Assembly: GCA_951812775.1 (NCBI GenBank)
Contig: OX638326.1
Coordinates: 1,748,335-1,812,334, forward strand
Direction: 5' to 3'
Length of the DNA stretch: 64,000 nucleotides
Source of the DNA: an uncultured Alphaproteobacteria bacterium
GTDB taxonomy: Bacteria; Pseudomonadota; Alphaproteobacteria; MPNO01; UBA2964
How positions within the stretch are numbered: position 1 is the first letter of the stretch; each line of letters opens with the position of its first letter. Under the pieces are notes generated by a model. That model was not told where the DNA came from and did no database searches. It was given only the letters and a program-made list of their open reading frames with translations. Made by a program: the position numbers and the translations under genes. Below are positions 35,122-45,363 of the stretch, piece after piece.

Positions 35122-36433
35122 ATGACCGACGATTCCAGATAGGCCCCCCCTGCCAGCATGGACAAGGATAGCCTGATTGACCTGTCCGCTCAGGTTCTGG
35201 GTCGGCCCGATATCCCCTATACGGAAACCGAGCATATCTTTCGCGTAAACGCGCTGGAGCTGGATTGGGATGTCGGCGTTATGGTCTATGGGCCGGAAGA
35301 CCCGAAGCTCATTCCAATCGGCGCAGATGGCAACAAGGTCGGTATGTTCGTCCTCGCAGGCGGCTCCGGCGACTACCGTGCCATGGAGCAGCTCACCCGC
35401 CTGATTGTCCGCAAATTCGGATACCGAATTACCACCATGACCTACCCAGGGCGATTATATCTGCCCGACGCTTCGCGTGATTGGCCGGGCGACACGATTT
35501 CAGCCGACAACGTGGTCCGGACGCCGATCTGGCAACAAGATGAATTTATCACCCCCGACCAATATGACCTGATTGTCGATGAAAGCCTGCGCGCACGATA
35601 TGGGCGTCGCATGGTTGCGCGTGCCAAGCCTGGCACCCGGTTTTACGACCGTATGGCAGCCTGGCCGACAGCGTTTGAAACGGCGATGAAAACCGTATGT
35701 CGCGATCATTTGCCAGAAAACGAATTTTCGATTTACGTCCACGGGCATTCAACAGGCGGTCCCTTCGTTCATCTACTGACCCAACGCGTAGCCAATGTGC
35801 GCGGGGTGGTAGGAATTGAGAATTCCCCATTTGGCTACATGTTCCAGAAAATGGTCGGGTACGAATGGGAAGGGCCTTTCAATGATTTGCTGGTTCGTAC
35901 CTGGCGCGATATTGCCCGCTACCGTGGCGCTGAGGTCCGTAGCGAGGAAGGCGAACAGGGCCTTATGCTTGCCATGGATCATGGAAGACGTTTTCGAGGA
36001 TTGGGAAAAGACCCTTACGCAACCGCAGTTCAAAGCGGAATACCCGCTGCATTACGCTGCCGATCATGCTCTGGAAGCTGCCGCACGTGCTTCCGCAGCC
36101 CGACTGGAAATGAATGAGGCGAACACCGCAGCCTTAGTGAAACAGTTTGTTGGATATGGATACGAACTGTCCGGCCCGGATGTGAAGCCCGTCCCTCCTA
36201 TCCTGTTATCGATTTGCAAACACAGTCGTGACCATACTGAAAAGGTCTATGACGAGATCGTTTTGCCCATGTTTGCGGCAATGGAGCCGGCGCCTAAAGT
36301 GCGCCTGACCAAACTGGGTACCGGCAGCCATCACTATGAATATCCCGAAGAGGGATTGCCCGAAGGTCTGGTTGGTCCGATAACAGGTATCTGGCACGAC
36401 GCCATCATGAAGGGCTACTACCTTGCGAACTAA
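35122..36433 (+). pseudogene. Alpha/beta-fold hydrolase gene with in-frame TAG and a frameshift
   Basis: The strong site GGAGAGAG precedes ATG 35122, which encodes MTDDSR and then TAG (35140-35142). The same frame continues through APPAS to a second ATG at 35158, which has no ribosome-binding site. The protein then reads with a lipase box (VHGHSTGGP) until about 35985, where CATGGAT-CATGGAA, a probable 7-bp duplication with one mismatch, shifts the frame. The remainder (EDVFEDWEKT to YYLAN) runs to 36433. Restored, the protein is about 420 residues. Probably not functional as sequenced; ATG 35158 would still give 319 residues. Confidence 0.8.
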
Positions 36434-36459
36434 GAAGGCTGTCAAAACACAAGACGACC

Positions 36460-38298
36460 ATGGCCAGACCTGAAGCAAAAGCAGCGCCATCAGATCGCAA
36501 GGCCCTGCGTCTTGTCGTACCCTTTTTATGGCCAAAGGATGATCTGGGCATCAAAGTTCGGCTCGGCTTTACCATCGTGTTTTTGTTTTCTGTGGCCGGG
36601 CTGAACTCCTGCCTGCCATTGCTTTTCGCAGGCGCAATAGATGGGCTGAGCGGAACGACCGAAAAATCATCTCCAGTGCATCTGCTGACCACATCCGTCC
36701 TTGGGCTCCTGTTCGCCTATGGTTTCGTGCACTGGTTCAGCCAGGCGCTAAGTGAAGTACGCTGGGCGATCTATGGCAGGATTGAACAACGCATCAGGCG
36801 TTGGGTCGGCATGGTGGTGTTTCGTCATCCCCACAATCTGTCGCTCCGCTATCATCTCCAGGAGCGAACCGGCTCCCTCAGCCGGGTGATGGAGAACGGC
36901 ATACGCGCCATTGAAGACCTCCTGTTCGACTGTGTGTTCTTGATTTTACCGTTTACCGCAGAGATCGGCCTGGTTGTCATCATGATGTCGGTCTTTCTCG
37001 ACGGCATCTTTGCTGTCCTGATGTTTGCGACGTTAATACTGTATCTCACCGCCCTGATTGTGGGGTCGGAATGGCTCCGGAAACATCAGCGTCGCGCCAT
37101 TCGGGTAGGTGTCGAAGCGCATGGCAAGGCCGTCGACACCATCCTCAATTACGAAACCATCAAATATACCGGCAATGAAGATTACGTCGCGGCGCGTTAC
37201 GACCGCGCTTTGGCGGAAGAGGAAGAGCTGACCGTCCGGTCCCTTACCTGGCGTAGCATCATCGGCCTTATTCAAGTCAGCGTTCTCGGCATTGGCGTCA
37301 CCGCCATTGTCGTGACCGCAGGCGGTCGCGTCATCGACGGCGTGATGACGGTTGGCGCGCTGGTCGCCGTAAACCAGTATTTGCTGCAACTCATCCGCCC
37401 GCTCGACCGGCTCGGCTATGTGTACCGAAACATTAAGAAGGCGCTGGTCGACCTTGAACAAATGCTGGCACTGCTTGATGAGCAGCCCAAGATTATCGAC
37501 AAACCCACAGCAAAATCCCTGCCAGATGGGCATGGCACCTTGCGCTTTGACAATGTTTCCTTCGGGTACGACTCCCGGTGCACGGTCCTGCAGGATATTT
37601 CCTTTGAGGTACCTGCTGGCGGGACGATCGCGCTGGTTGGCCCCAGTGGCGCCGGCAAATCAACGATAGGCAAGCTGCTGTTCAGGTTTTACGACGTGAC
37701 AGAGGGCACGATTTCTGTTGATGGGCACGACATCACAGATTTGACACAGGAGTCACTACGCGCCGCGATCGCCGTCGTACCTCAAGACACCGTCCTGTTT
37801 AACGAATCCCTGCAGTACAATATTGGGTTCGGGCGCCCAGATAGTAGCCTTGACGCAATAGAGAATGCCGCCAGACTGGCGCAAATACATGATTTCATCG
37901 CGGCCTTACCGGACGGCTATAACAGTCTGGTCGGCGAACGCGGTCTGAAACTTTCGGGAGGCGAAAAACAGCGCACCGCCATCGCGCGCGCCACCCTCAA
38001 AAACCCACGAATATTTCTGTTCGACGAAGCAACGTCATCGCTCAATAGCGGTACCGAGATGGCGATCCAGCAGAATTTGAGCGACATTTCCCAGGACACG
38101 ACGACGATTATGATCGCGCATCGTCTGTCAACCATCACACATGCTGATGAAATTCTGTTTATTGAAGAAGGGCGGATTATCGAACGCGGCAACCATGATG
38201 ATCTCCTCGCCCGGCGCGGCAGGTATGCGGAACTCTGGTGGCGGCAACAGGAATATCCAGATGCTGATCTCGCGCTTGCAAAGCCCGTCGCGGGCTGA
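36460..38298 (+). CDS. ATM1-type ABC exporter (permease-ATPase fusion)
   Basis: A 612-residue half-transporter with six membrane segments in the first 320 residues. The ATPase domain has Walker A GPSGAGKST (about residues 391-399), signature LSGGEKQR, Walker B IFLFDEATSSL and the switch His in IAHRLST. TILNYETIKYTGNE in the permease matches the ATM1/HMT1 subgroup, which exports glutathione-linked compounds or metal conjugates and supports cytosolic Fe-S and heavy-metal homeostasis. The closely following MFS gene (12-base gap) is likely cotranscribed. Confidence 0.92.
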   Translation: MARPEAKAAPSDRKALRLVVPFLWPKDDLGIKVRLGFTIVFLFSVAGLNSCLPLLFAGAIDGLSGTTEKSSPVHLLTTSVLGLLFAYGFVHWFSQALSEVRWAIYGRIEQRIRRWVGMVVFRHPHNLSLRYHLQERTGSLSRVMENGIRAIEDLLFDCVFLILPFTAEIGLVVIMMSVFLDGIFAVLMFATLILYLTALIVGSEWLRKHQRRAIRVGVEAHGKAVDTILNYETIKYTGNEDYVAARYDRALAEEEELTVRSLTWRSIIGLIQVSVLGIGVTAIVVTAGGRVIDGVMTVGALVAVNQYLLQLIRPLDRLGYVYRNIKKALVDLEQMLALLDEQPKIIDKPTAKSLPDGHGTLRFDNVSFGYDSRCTVLQDISFEVPAGGTIALVGPSGAGKSTIGKLLFRFYDVTEGTISVDGHDITDLTQESLRAAIAVVPQDTVLFNESLQYNIGFGRPDSSLDAIENAARLAQIHDFIAALPDGYNSLVGERGLKLSGGEKQRTAIARATLKNPRIFLFDEATSSLNSGTEMAIQQNLSDISQDTTTIMIAHRLSTITHADEILFIEEGRIIERGNHDDLLARRGRYAELWWRQQEYPDADLALAKPVAG

Positions 38299-38310
38299 CC
38301 TAAAGACACC

Positions 38311-39513
38311 ATGACCCGTACAAATTATCTTATCCTGGTGATCCTGCTCGGCATCCTGCAGGCGATACCACCTTTTTCCATCGATACGTCATTGGCTGCA
38401 ATCCCGGCGATGGCAACTGATCTGGCGACCAATGCCGGGAGCATTCAACTTACATTGTCTGCTTATGTGTTTGGCGCGGCAGCAGGGCAGCTTGTCCTGT
38501 CTCCTTTGTCAGATCGCTATGGCCGCAAAGTCATGATGCTGGGCGGTCTCACCGCCTATATCATCGCCGCTATCGGCTGCATCTATGCGAATAGTGTCGA
38601 GATGCTCGCCGCGATGCGCTTTATCCAGGGCTCATCAACTTTCGCCGGTCGTATCCTGCCGCGTGCTATGGCCCGTGACTTGTATGACCGGGAAGAAGCG
38701 GCAAAACTCCTATCCTTCATGGCTGTTCTAAGCGGTATGGCCCCGATTGTCGCGCCGTTTATAGGCGCTACCCTGCTGGAGGCGGCGGGCTGGCGATCAA
38801 TCTTTGTGTTTATGGTCGGATACGGCGTGATGACTCTAATTCTGGTGGCGCTGTTCCTGAAAGAAACCCTGCCACCGGAACGCCGTATACAGCTTGGTCC
38901 GGCCACCATGCTCTCCAACCTGATTATCGTCATTCGCAATCGCGCTTTCCTGAGCTATGGCGCATGCATTTTTTGCACGATGGGTGGGTTGATGTGTTTT
39001 CTGACCAGCTCGTCGAGCATCTTCATCCAATATTTCAATCACACACCGCAGGAATATGCCTATGCCTTTGGCGGGATCATGATCGCCTATTCACTATTCA
39101 GCTTTATCGCCGGAAGACAGGTCAGCAGACTCGGCATCGACAGACTTATCCATATGGGTGCCGCGATCGGCTGCATATCCGGAATTGCAATGTGGGGCAG
39201 TGCCGTAGCATGCATAAACAATGCCTGGGCGATAACGATCCCTATGTTTGGATATATCGCGGCGCTCGCGTTTATCCTGCCACAGGCCACAGCGGGCGCT
39301 CTGTCACCGTTTGGTGACATGGCAGGGTCCGCAATGTCCAATCTCGGATTTATTCAAACCTGTATCGCTGCGTCCATCGCAGCCCTTGCGGGTATTCTGT
39401 ATGACGGCACGCAAATGCCGATGGTAACAATCATTGCCGTGCTCGGCATCGGCACCCTCGCCTCCTATTACGGATTGGTCAAACCCCTTAAAAAACCTGC
39501 TTACGAGACCTGA
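38311..39513 (+). CDS. Bcr/CflA-type multidrug MFS transporter
   Basis: A 400-residue permease of about twelve helices. The N-terminus SIDTSLAAIPAMATDL and the first-loop motif SPLSDRYGRKVMM (DRYGRK, near residues 70-75) are diagnostic of the DHA1 Bcr/CflA drug-resistance group, as is RFIQGSS in the fourth helix. Export of a toxic small molecule is expected; sequence alone gives no substrate. It follows the ABC exporter by 12 bases. Confidence 0.9.
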   Translation: MTRTNYLILVILLGILQAIPPFSIDTSLAAIPAMATDLATNAGSIQLTLSAYVFGAAAGQLVLSPLSDRYGRKVMMLGGLTAYIIAAIGCIYANSVEMLAAMRFIQGSSTFAGRILPRAMARDLYDREEAAKLLSFMAVLSGMAPIVAPFIGATLLEAAGWRSIFVFMVGYGVMTLILVALFLKETLPPERRIQLGPATMLSNLIIVIRNRAFLSYGACIFCTMGGLMCFLTSSSSIFIQYFNHTPQEYAYAFGGIMIAYSLFSFIAGRQVSRLGIDRLIHMGAAIGCISGIAMWGSAVACINNAWAITIPMFGYIAALAFILPQATAGALSPFGDMAGSAMSNLGFIQTCIAASIAALAGILYDGTQMPMVTIIAVLGIGTLASYYGLVKPLKKPAYET

Positions 39514-39591
39514 TGGCCGGTTTCACGAGTCGGGGTTTTTCTGCTACACTGCCTGTAATTCTTCAGCCACAGAAAATGACAGGCAAACTCC

Positions 39592-40890
39592 ATGATTCCC
39601 CGCTATAGCCGCCCTGACATGGCAAAAATCTGGGAGCCGGAAAACAAGTTCCGGATCTGGTTCGAAATCGAAGCCCATGCCTGTGATGCACAGGCTGACC
39701 TTGGCGTTATACCGAAGGATGCCGCGAAGGCCGTGTGGGACCGCGGCAAGTGGGAAATTGACCGGATTGACGAGATTGAGCGCGAGACCAAGCATGATGT
39801 CATCGCATTCCTCACCAACCTTGCAGAACATGTCGGCGACGAAGCTCGATTTGTTCATCAGGGGATGACGTCATCCGACGTCCTTGATACGTGCCTCGCG
39901 GTGCAGATGAGCCAGACTGCCGATATTCTGATCGCCGATGTCGAAGCACTGCTGGCTGCACTGAAAAAACGTGCGCTGGAACATAAGGATACGATTTGCA
40001 TTGGCCGCAGCCATGCAATCCACGCCGAACCAACGACCTTTGGTGTCAAACTCGCTGGCCACTATGCCGAATTCGACCGCAATCTTTCGCGTCTCAAGGA
40101 GGCCCGCGCCGAAATTGCGACTGTAGCAATCTCCGGCGCCGTTGGCACCTTCGCCAATATCGACCCGGCCGTCGAAGAACATGTCGGCAAAAAAATGGGG
40201 CTAACACCGGAACCGGTTTCAACTCAGGTTATACCGCGTGACCGTCACGCGATGTTTTTTGCCGTGCTGGGCGTCGTCGCCAGTTCACTGGAACGGTTGG
40301 CCGTGGAAATTCGTCACATGCAGCGTACCGAACTTCGTGAAGCCGAAGAGTATTTTTCACCGGGCCAGAAGGGCTCGTCAGCAATGCCGCACAAGCGCAA
40401 TCCGGTGCTCACCGAGAATATCACTGGTCTGGCACGGATCGTGCGCTCCGCAGTCACGCCCGCGATGGAGAACGTGGCGCTGTGGCATGAGCGGGATATT
40501 TCGCACTCTTCCGTAGAGCGCATGATCGGCCCTGATGCCACGGTAACACTCGACTTCGCCCTCGCCCGGATGACCGGCGTGATTGAAAAACTGATGGTCT
40601 ATCCGGAAATGATGCAGCGGAACCTCGACCAGCTTGGTAGCCTCGTTTTCTCCCAGCGTGTTTTGCTTGGCCTGACACAGGCAGGCATGAGCCGCGAAGG
40701 GGCCTATAGCGCTGTGCAACGCAATGCGATGAAGGTTTGGGAAGAGGATGCGGATTTTCTGACCGAGCTTCAGGCCGATGACGACGTCACGGCGCTGATG
40801 AGCAAAGAAGACCTCGCGGAACTGTTCGACATCACCTACCACACAAAAAACGTCGATGTGATCCTGAACCGGGTGTTTGGCGAAAGCTGA
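39592..40890 (+). CDS. purB: Adenylosuccinate lyase
   Basis: A 432-residue member of the fumarase/aspartase superfamily. It contains MTSSDVLDT, the TH-to-SH active-site region GRSHAIHAEPTTFG and the signature GSSAMPHKRNP near residue 260. It cleaves SAICAR and adenylosuccinate in purine synthesis. The gene is complete. It is separated by only two bases from the RNA methylase downstream, an unusual pairing for purB. Confidence 0.95.
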   Translation: MIPRYSRPDMAKIWEPENKFRIWFEIEAHACDAQADLGVIPKDAAKAVWDRGKWEIDRIDEIERETKHDVIAFLTNLAEHVGDEARFVHQGMTSSDVLDTCLAVQMSQTADILIADVEALLAALKKRALEHKDTICIGRSHAIHAEPTTFGVKLAGHYAEFDRNLSRLKEARAEIATVAISGAVGTFANIDPAVEEHVGKKMGLTPEPVSTQVIPRDRHAMFFAVLGVVASSLERLAVEIRHMQRTELREAEEYFSPGQKGSSAMPHKRNPVLTENITGLARIVRSAVTPAMENVALWHERDISHSSVERMIGPDATVTLDFALARMTGVIEKLMVYPEMMQRNLDQLGSLVFSQRVLLGLTQAGMSREGAYSAVQRNAMKVWEEDADFLTELQADDDVTALMSKEDLAELFDITYHTKNVDVILNRVFGES

Positions 40891-40892
40891 TC

Positions 40893-42326
40893 GTGGCCAA
40901 CGCGCCACCCCGTAAAATTGAGCTCGACCAGGCGGCCGAAGCGGTCATCGCACGATATGGCGAACTCTCCGGAGATAAAGGTGCGTTTGAAGAAGCGCTA
41001 GCTACACCGCTCCCCACCTGTCTGTGGGCGAATAGGTTACGAATTTCCCCGGATGATTTGGCCGTTAAACTGAAAGCAGAAGGTTTTGAGCCTGACCCTG
41101 TTGAGTGGAACGTGGATGCGTTCCGTCTGCCCGCCACAGACCGCCCCGGACGGAGTTGGCTCTACAAGACAGGGCTATGTCACATTCAGGAAGAAGCCGC
41201 CCTCCTGCCGGTAGAGCTGCTTGACCCGCAACCTGGCGAGCGCATTCTCGACCTCTGCGCGGCTCCCGGAAACAAGACCGCCCAGATCGCCATCGCCCTC
41301 AATAACCGCGGCACGGTTATTGCCAATGATAGCCATCCCGGGCGGCTCGCCCCGTTGCACGCCGCTATCGCGCGTTTAGGGTTGGTCAACATCACGACTA
41401 CGGCGATGGATGGTATAGATTTCCCACTCACTGCCGGTCAGTTTGACCGCGTCCTCGCCGATGTACCGTGTTCCGGTGAAGGCACCATTCGGAAAGGACC
41501 GGGAAAACACACTCCCGTCCCCGAAAATTTTCGCGACTGGCTTCGCGGCACCCAAAGATATCTGCTCCGTCGAGCGATTGATCTCTGTCGCCCCGGCGGG
41601 CGCATTGTCTATTCGACCTGCACCTTCGCGCCCGAGGAAAACGAAGCCATTATCGATGCCATCCTGTCAGAACGGGATGATATCCAATTGAAGTCACCGG
41701 CTGAAAGTTATGCCGGTACCACCTCCGGCACTACCAGTTGGCAGGGAAAAGTCTATTCACACGACCTGTCAAAGACGTTGCGGGTCTGGCCGCATAAATC
41801 CGGGACCGGCGGTTTCTTCGCCGCAATCCTAGAAAAAGCCGATGCGGATTCCAGCTGCCCGGCCGCGCCGGCGTCTGAATTGGATGCAGCAGCGCAAACA
41901 GTCATTGATGGTTTCATCGAACATTTTGGCTTACCGCTGAATAGCTTTGACGGCCTGCGCACTATCCGTGCCGGGCGGCGTCTAAAGCTGATTTCAGCCC
42001 ATCATGTAATTCCGGAAATGTCCCAAATTCAGGCATCGGGACTTACCCTCACTAATGACAGCGCCAAAGTTCCAAAACTCTCCACCGAAGCCGCTATGAT
42101 GTTCGGCAACTTGGCAACGCGAAACATTGTTGAACTCACCTCCACAGAACGCACCACCTATATGACGCAGCAACCCGTTTCGCTTTCTGAAGAGCGGATC
42201 ACCCTATGCGATGAAAAAGGCTATGTTCTTGTTCGTGCAGAAGGTGTCACGCTCGGAATCGGTATGCTGCGACCCGACGGAGAAACATCCAAACTGGAAA
42301 GCCAGTTTCCGAAAAACTGGGCGTAG
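40893..42326 (+). CDS. RsmB/RsmF-family RNA m5C methyltransferase
   Basis: A 477-residue NOL1/NOP2/sun-family protein with a GTG start two bases after purB. The SAM motif is DLCAAPGNKTAQIA, the catalytic Cys pair appears in DVPCSGEGTIRKGPG and STCTFAPEENEAII, and the C-terminal extension resembles the PUA-like domain of RsmF (YebU). It probably methylates 16S rRNA or another RNA. The N-terminal NusB-like domain of RsmB is not evident, so RsmF-type is preferred. Confidence 0.85.
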   Translation: MANAPPRKIELDQAAEAVIARYGELSGDKGAFEEALATPLPTCLWANRLRISPDDLAVKLKAEGFEPDPVEWNVDAFRLPATDRPGRSWLYKTGLCHIQEEAALLPVELLDPQPGERILDLCAAPGNKTAQIAIALNNRGTVIANDSHPGRLAPLHAAIARLGLVNITTTAMDGIDFPLTAGQFDRVLADVPCSGEGTIRKGPGKHTPVPENFRDWLRGTQRYLLRRAIDLCRPGGRIVYSTCTFAPEENEAIIDAILSERDDIQLKSPAESYAGTTSGTTSWQGKVYSHDLSKTLRVWPHKSGTGGFFAAILEKADADSSCPAAPASELDAAAQTVIDGFIEHFGLPLNSFDGLRTIRAGRRLKLISAHHVIPEMSQIQASGLTLTNDSAKVPKLSTEAAMMFGNLATRNIVELTSTERTTYMTQQPVSLSEERITLCDEKGYVLVRAEGVTLGIGMLRPDGETSKLESQFPKNWA

Positions 42327-42392
42327 TCCTCTTCCCACGTGCGGATCTGGCGCTAAACTTGCCAAAACAACATAATTGAAGGCAGGGACAGG

Positions 42393-43943
42393 ATGGACGG
42401 ATCAGCGGGCACCACCACATTTGATGAAACATTTGATGTCATTGTTATCGGCTATGGATTTGCCGGCGCGCTGGCGGCAATCACCGCAGCCGACAATGGT
42501 GCATCAGTCTTATTGGCCGAAAAAGCCGATAATCCTGGAGGTATTTCGATCTGCTCGGGCGGGGCCATGCGCGGTGCACGCGACGCCGACAAGGCCTTTG
42601 CCTATCTCAAGGAGACTAACGGTGGGCGCACGCCAGATGATGTGACACGTGTCCTCGCCGACGGCATGGCGCAAATCGAAGCCGATGTCATTGAACTGGC
42701 CAAAGTGAGTAACGCGACCGTCGAAACCACCGACAAAGCGGCCAATTATCCGCTACCCGGCACAGAAACGTTTTATCACTCCAACGTGACGCACGTACCG
42801 GGTCACGACACGCAGGAAGAAACCTACCCGCATATCATGGCGCGCCCATCGGCAAATGGTTGGCGGGTCTTTCGCGTGCTTGAAGACAATATTGATCAGC
42901 GCAACGTCGAAGTGCGCTACCGGTTTGGCGCCACGCGGTTGATTTCAGACGATAATCGCGAAGTGCTCGGCGCAACCTTTGAGAAAGCGGACGGCACGAC
43001 AGTGAATATCAAAGCACGCCACGGCGTTGTTCTGTGCAGTGGCGGGTTCGAGGCCAATGAGGAAATGAAGGCGCAGTTCTGGGAAAAAGCACCTGTTCTG
43101 ACCGCAACATCAACGATGAATACAGGAGATGGTATTCGGATGGCGCAGGATCTTGGCGCCGACCTCTGGCACATGTGGCACTACCATGGCTGCTACGGGT
43201 TTAAGCACCCGGATCCGACCTATCCGGTCGCCATCCGCGTAAAACGGCTTCCCGACTGGTTTCCCGGTGAAGAGGACAAGGCTGACGTGCCGATGTGCTG
43301 GATACTCGTCGATCAAAATGGCAAACGCTATATGAACGAGTGCACACCCTATACGCAGGACACCTCACACCGCGCGATGGAATTTTTTGACACGGTCACC
43401 CAAACCTTCCCGCGTATCCCAAGCCATTTCATCTATGACGAGAACGGCCGCAAGATGTATCAGATCGGCGCGCCGACCTATAATCAACCCGGTCTCGGTT
43501 TCTCCTGGAGCGAGGACAATCTCAAAGAAGTTGAAATGGGGATTATCAAAAAAGCGGATACGCTTGAGGAGCTGGCGGAGATTACCGGCACCGATCTCGC
43601 AACGCTGAAAGAAACACTTGATCAGTGGAATGCCCGGTTCGATGAAGGCAAAGACAGTGACTATGGCCGCCCGCCAGGTACCATGGTCAGGATCGACACC
43701 CCACCCTACTACGCAGGCGAAGTTTGGCCGGTTGTCTCAAATACTCAGGGCGGTCCGGTCCACAACGTTAAACAGCAGGTCATGAATGTCTATAACGAGC
43801 CAATCCCAAGGCTCTATTCAGCCGGCGAGTGTGGTAGTGCGTTTGGCTTTCTGTATCTGTCAGGTGCGAACCTGTCCGAGTGCCTTATCACAGGCAAAAT
43901 CGCCGGACGCGAGATCGCAGAACTAGAACCCTGGGACGACTAG
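42393..43943 (+). CDS. FAD-dependent fumarate reductase/3-ketosteroid dehydrogenase-like oxidoreductase
   Basis: A 516-residue FAD-binding-2 protein. The dinucleotide motif is VIVIGYGFAGALAA (about residues 15-28) with EKADNPGG at the end of the second strand. The closing motif AGECGSAFGFLYLSGANLSECLITGK corresponds to the FAD pyrophosphate/isoalloxazine loop. Relatives include urocanate reductase, fumarate reductase and delta-1-steroid dehydrogenases, which move hydride to or from activated double bonds. It stands alone; no cytochrome partner is adjacent. The catabolic substrate is unknown. Confidence 0.88.
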   Translation: MDGSAGTTTFDETFDVIVIGYGFAGALAAITAADNGASVLLAEKADNPGGISICSGGAMRGARDADKAFAYLKETNGGRTPDDVTRVLADGMAQIEADVIELAKVSNATVETTDKAANYPLPGTETFYHSNVTHVPGHDTQEETYPHIMARPSANGWRVFRVLEDNIDQRNVEVRYRFGATRLISDDNREVLGATFEKADGTTVNIKARHGVVLCSGGFEANEEMKAQFWEKAPVLTATSTMNTGDGIRMAQDLGADLWHMWHYHGCYGFKHPDPTYPVAIRVKRLPDWFPGEEDKADVPMCWILVDQNGKRYMNECTPYTQDTSHRAMEFFDTVTQTFPRIPSHFIYDENGRKMYQIGAPTYNQPGLGFSWSEDNLKEVEMGIIKKADTLEELAEITGTDLATLKETLDQWNARFDEGKDSDYGRPPGTMVRIDTPPYYAGEVWPVVSNTQGGPVHNVKQQVMNVYNEPIPRLYSAGECGSAFGFLYLSGANLSECLITGKIAGREIAELEPWDD

Positions 43944-43949
43944 CCGAGC

Positions 43950-44480
43950 CTATTCGCGGGGGCCCACAACAATCCAAAAACCCTTAGGCATTCCCTGTAA
44001 ATGAACTCTTTCGAAATGCTCACAAAGGCGGGGTAACCACCATGAAGATGGTTTTTGAATAAGATGGGCGTTACGACCATCTGACAGTGTTTTGATTGCG
44101 GGACCGGTATCTATAGTGAATAAACCGACCTTCACAACAATTCGGCTCAAATCGTCAAGAACAGCATCCAGATAAGTAAATTCAATGTGCTCCAATACGT
44201 CTATACAGCACACGAGATCTGCCGGTTTTGGCTCTCCGTATTCAGGAAATGCCGGGTCATACGGAAAGTATTCAAAATCTGATTTGCCCAATTCATGAAG
44301 CTTTTTTTGCAGATTACGCTTGCCAGCACCGTAATCTGAAATCGATGCAGCTTTTGTTTGATCTGCGAGGTCAAGAATGATCGGCGCGTAGTGTAATGAT
44401 GCCACACCATAATTAGGATTTTCGTGCAGCTTTTGCTGCTCAGCGAGATATTCCGGGGAAATAGTCATCCGTCGTTCCAT
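43950..44480 (-). CDS. Small class I SAM-dependent methyltransferase
   Basis: A 176-residue protein with a modified motif I (SDYGAGKRN, residues 48-56). VLEHIEFTYLDAVL follows, where the motif-IV equivalent lies. It is on the short side for the fold. Start at 44480 or Met5 at 44468. The acceptor is unknown. It converges on the flavoprotein gene and sits beside a MmcQ-like gene. Codon use and composition are slightly AT-richer than the neighbours. Confidence 0.78.
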   Translation of the reverse strand: MERRMTISPEYLAEQQKLHENPNYGVASLHYAPIILDLADQTKAASISDYGAGKRNLQKKLHELGKSDFEYFPYDPAFPEYGEPKPADLVCCIDVLEHIEFTYLDAVLDDLSRIVVKVGLFTIDTGPAIKTLSDGRNAHLIQKPSSWWLPRLCEHFERVHLQGMPKGFWIVVGPRE

Positions 44481-44521
44481 AGCATATGGGTACGCTGTAC
44501 TATACGCGGTTTTGTTGATTT

Positions 44522-44881
44522 TTACAGGTGAAGCCCCAGATCAGCCTGCTTTTTCTTGCTTAGGCCACGCCCCACGATCTTGTGGGACTGCATAATGTAG
44601 TCCTTGAGGTCATCGTCCGAGAGACCTGGCTGTGCATAATGTTGGATCCACTTCATACCACGCGACGCGGGATAGGTCGCCGGGCTGAGCCCCGGCTGAT
44701 CCTGCAGAAATTCGTAGGCGATATCTGAAACTTTAAAGGTAAAAGCTGGTTCCTCTTCTTTCCAGCCACCAATGGCAAATACCTTGCCGCCCACCTTCCA
44801 GACGTTCGAGCCGCCCCACTGCACAACATGGGTTGTAGCCTTCAATCCGCCGCAAAATTCGTTGAATTCGTCATCGGTCAT
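44522..44881 (-). CDS. MmcQ/YjbR-family protein
   Basis: A 119-residue alpha/beta protein of the MmcQ/YjbR (CyaY-like fold, DUF419) family. It opens MTDDEFNEFCGGLKATTHVVQWGG, with VWKVGGKVFAIGGW in the middle and a C-terminal WIQHYAQPGLSDDDLKDYIMQSHKIV. Family members are small DNA-binding-like or metabolite-binding proteins of unknown role. Intact. Confidence 0.88.
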   Translation of the reverse strand: MTDDEFNEFCGGLKATTHVVQWGGSNVWKVGGKVFAIGGWKEEEPAFTFKVSDIAYEFLQDQPGLSPATYPASRGMKWIQHYAQPGLSDDDLKDYIMQSHKIVGRGLSKKKQADLGLHL

Positions 44882-44935
44882 GGAGAGTAAATTGTGCGAA
44901 ATCTCCTGAAATCAAAGAAATGCTCAGGAAAAAGA

Positions 44936-45262
44936 TTAAACTTCATCTTCAATCTGCTGACGGGCTGTATCACCGAGGATATCCATCTGTTTGCGCAAAG
45001 CGGATTCATCGGTGGAAGCACCTTTGTCATTCAGATCACCGAGTACCTTTCGAACAACATCTGCATCGCCCGCTTCCTCAAAATCGGCTGCCACAACTTC
45101 CTTGGCGTATTCTTCCGCTGCATCACCGCTGATCCCCATGATTTCCGCTGCCCACAGTCCCAGCAATTTGTTGCGGCGCGCCGTAATCTTGAACAGCATT
45201 TCCTGATCGTGCTGGTACTTGGCTTCATACCCTTTTTCGCGATCCTTAAAGCCATCAGCCAT
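44936..45262 (-). CDS. DUF1476 protein, ATP synthase zeta-inhibitor type
   Basis: A 108-residue helical protein starting at the ATG at 45262 (MADGFKDREKGYEAKYQHDQE). GAGGAG lies nine bases upstream of this ATG but only three from the earlier one at 45268, so 45262 is preferred. The N-terminus is the characteristic inhibitory segment of the alphaproteobacterial F1Fo-ATPase zeta subunit, which blocks ATP hydrolysis. The family is largely restricted to Alphaproteobacteria. In many members it lies by purS-purQ-purL, as here, divergent from NRDE and purS. Confidence 0.9.
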   Translation of the reverse strand: MADGFKDREKGYEAKYQHDQEMLFKITARRNKLLGLWAAEIMGISGDAAEEYAKEVVAADFEEAGDADVVRKVLGDLNDKGASTDESALRKQMDILGDTARQQIEDEV

Positions 45263-45363
45263 CTTCATCTTCTCCTCTTCGGGCGCTCATCAAGGCGCGT
45301 TAAAAGTTATCTGTAATGTAAGCGGTTGCGTCCTGCGTGCAACCCGGTCATAACGCAAATCTG

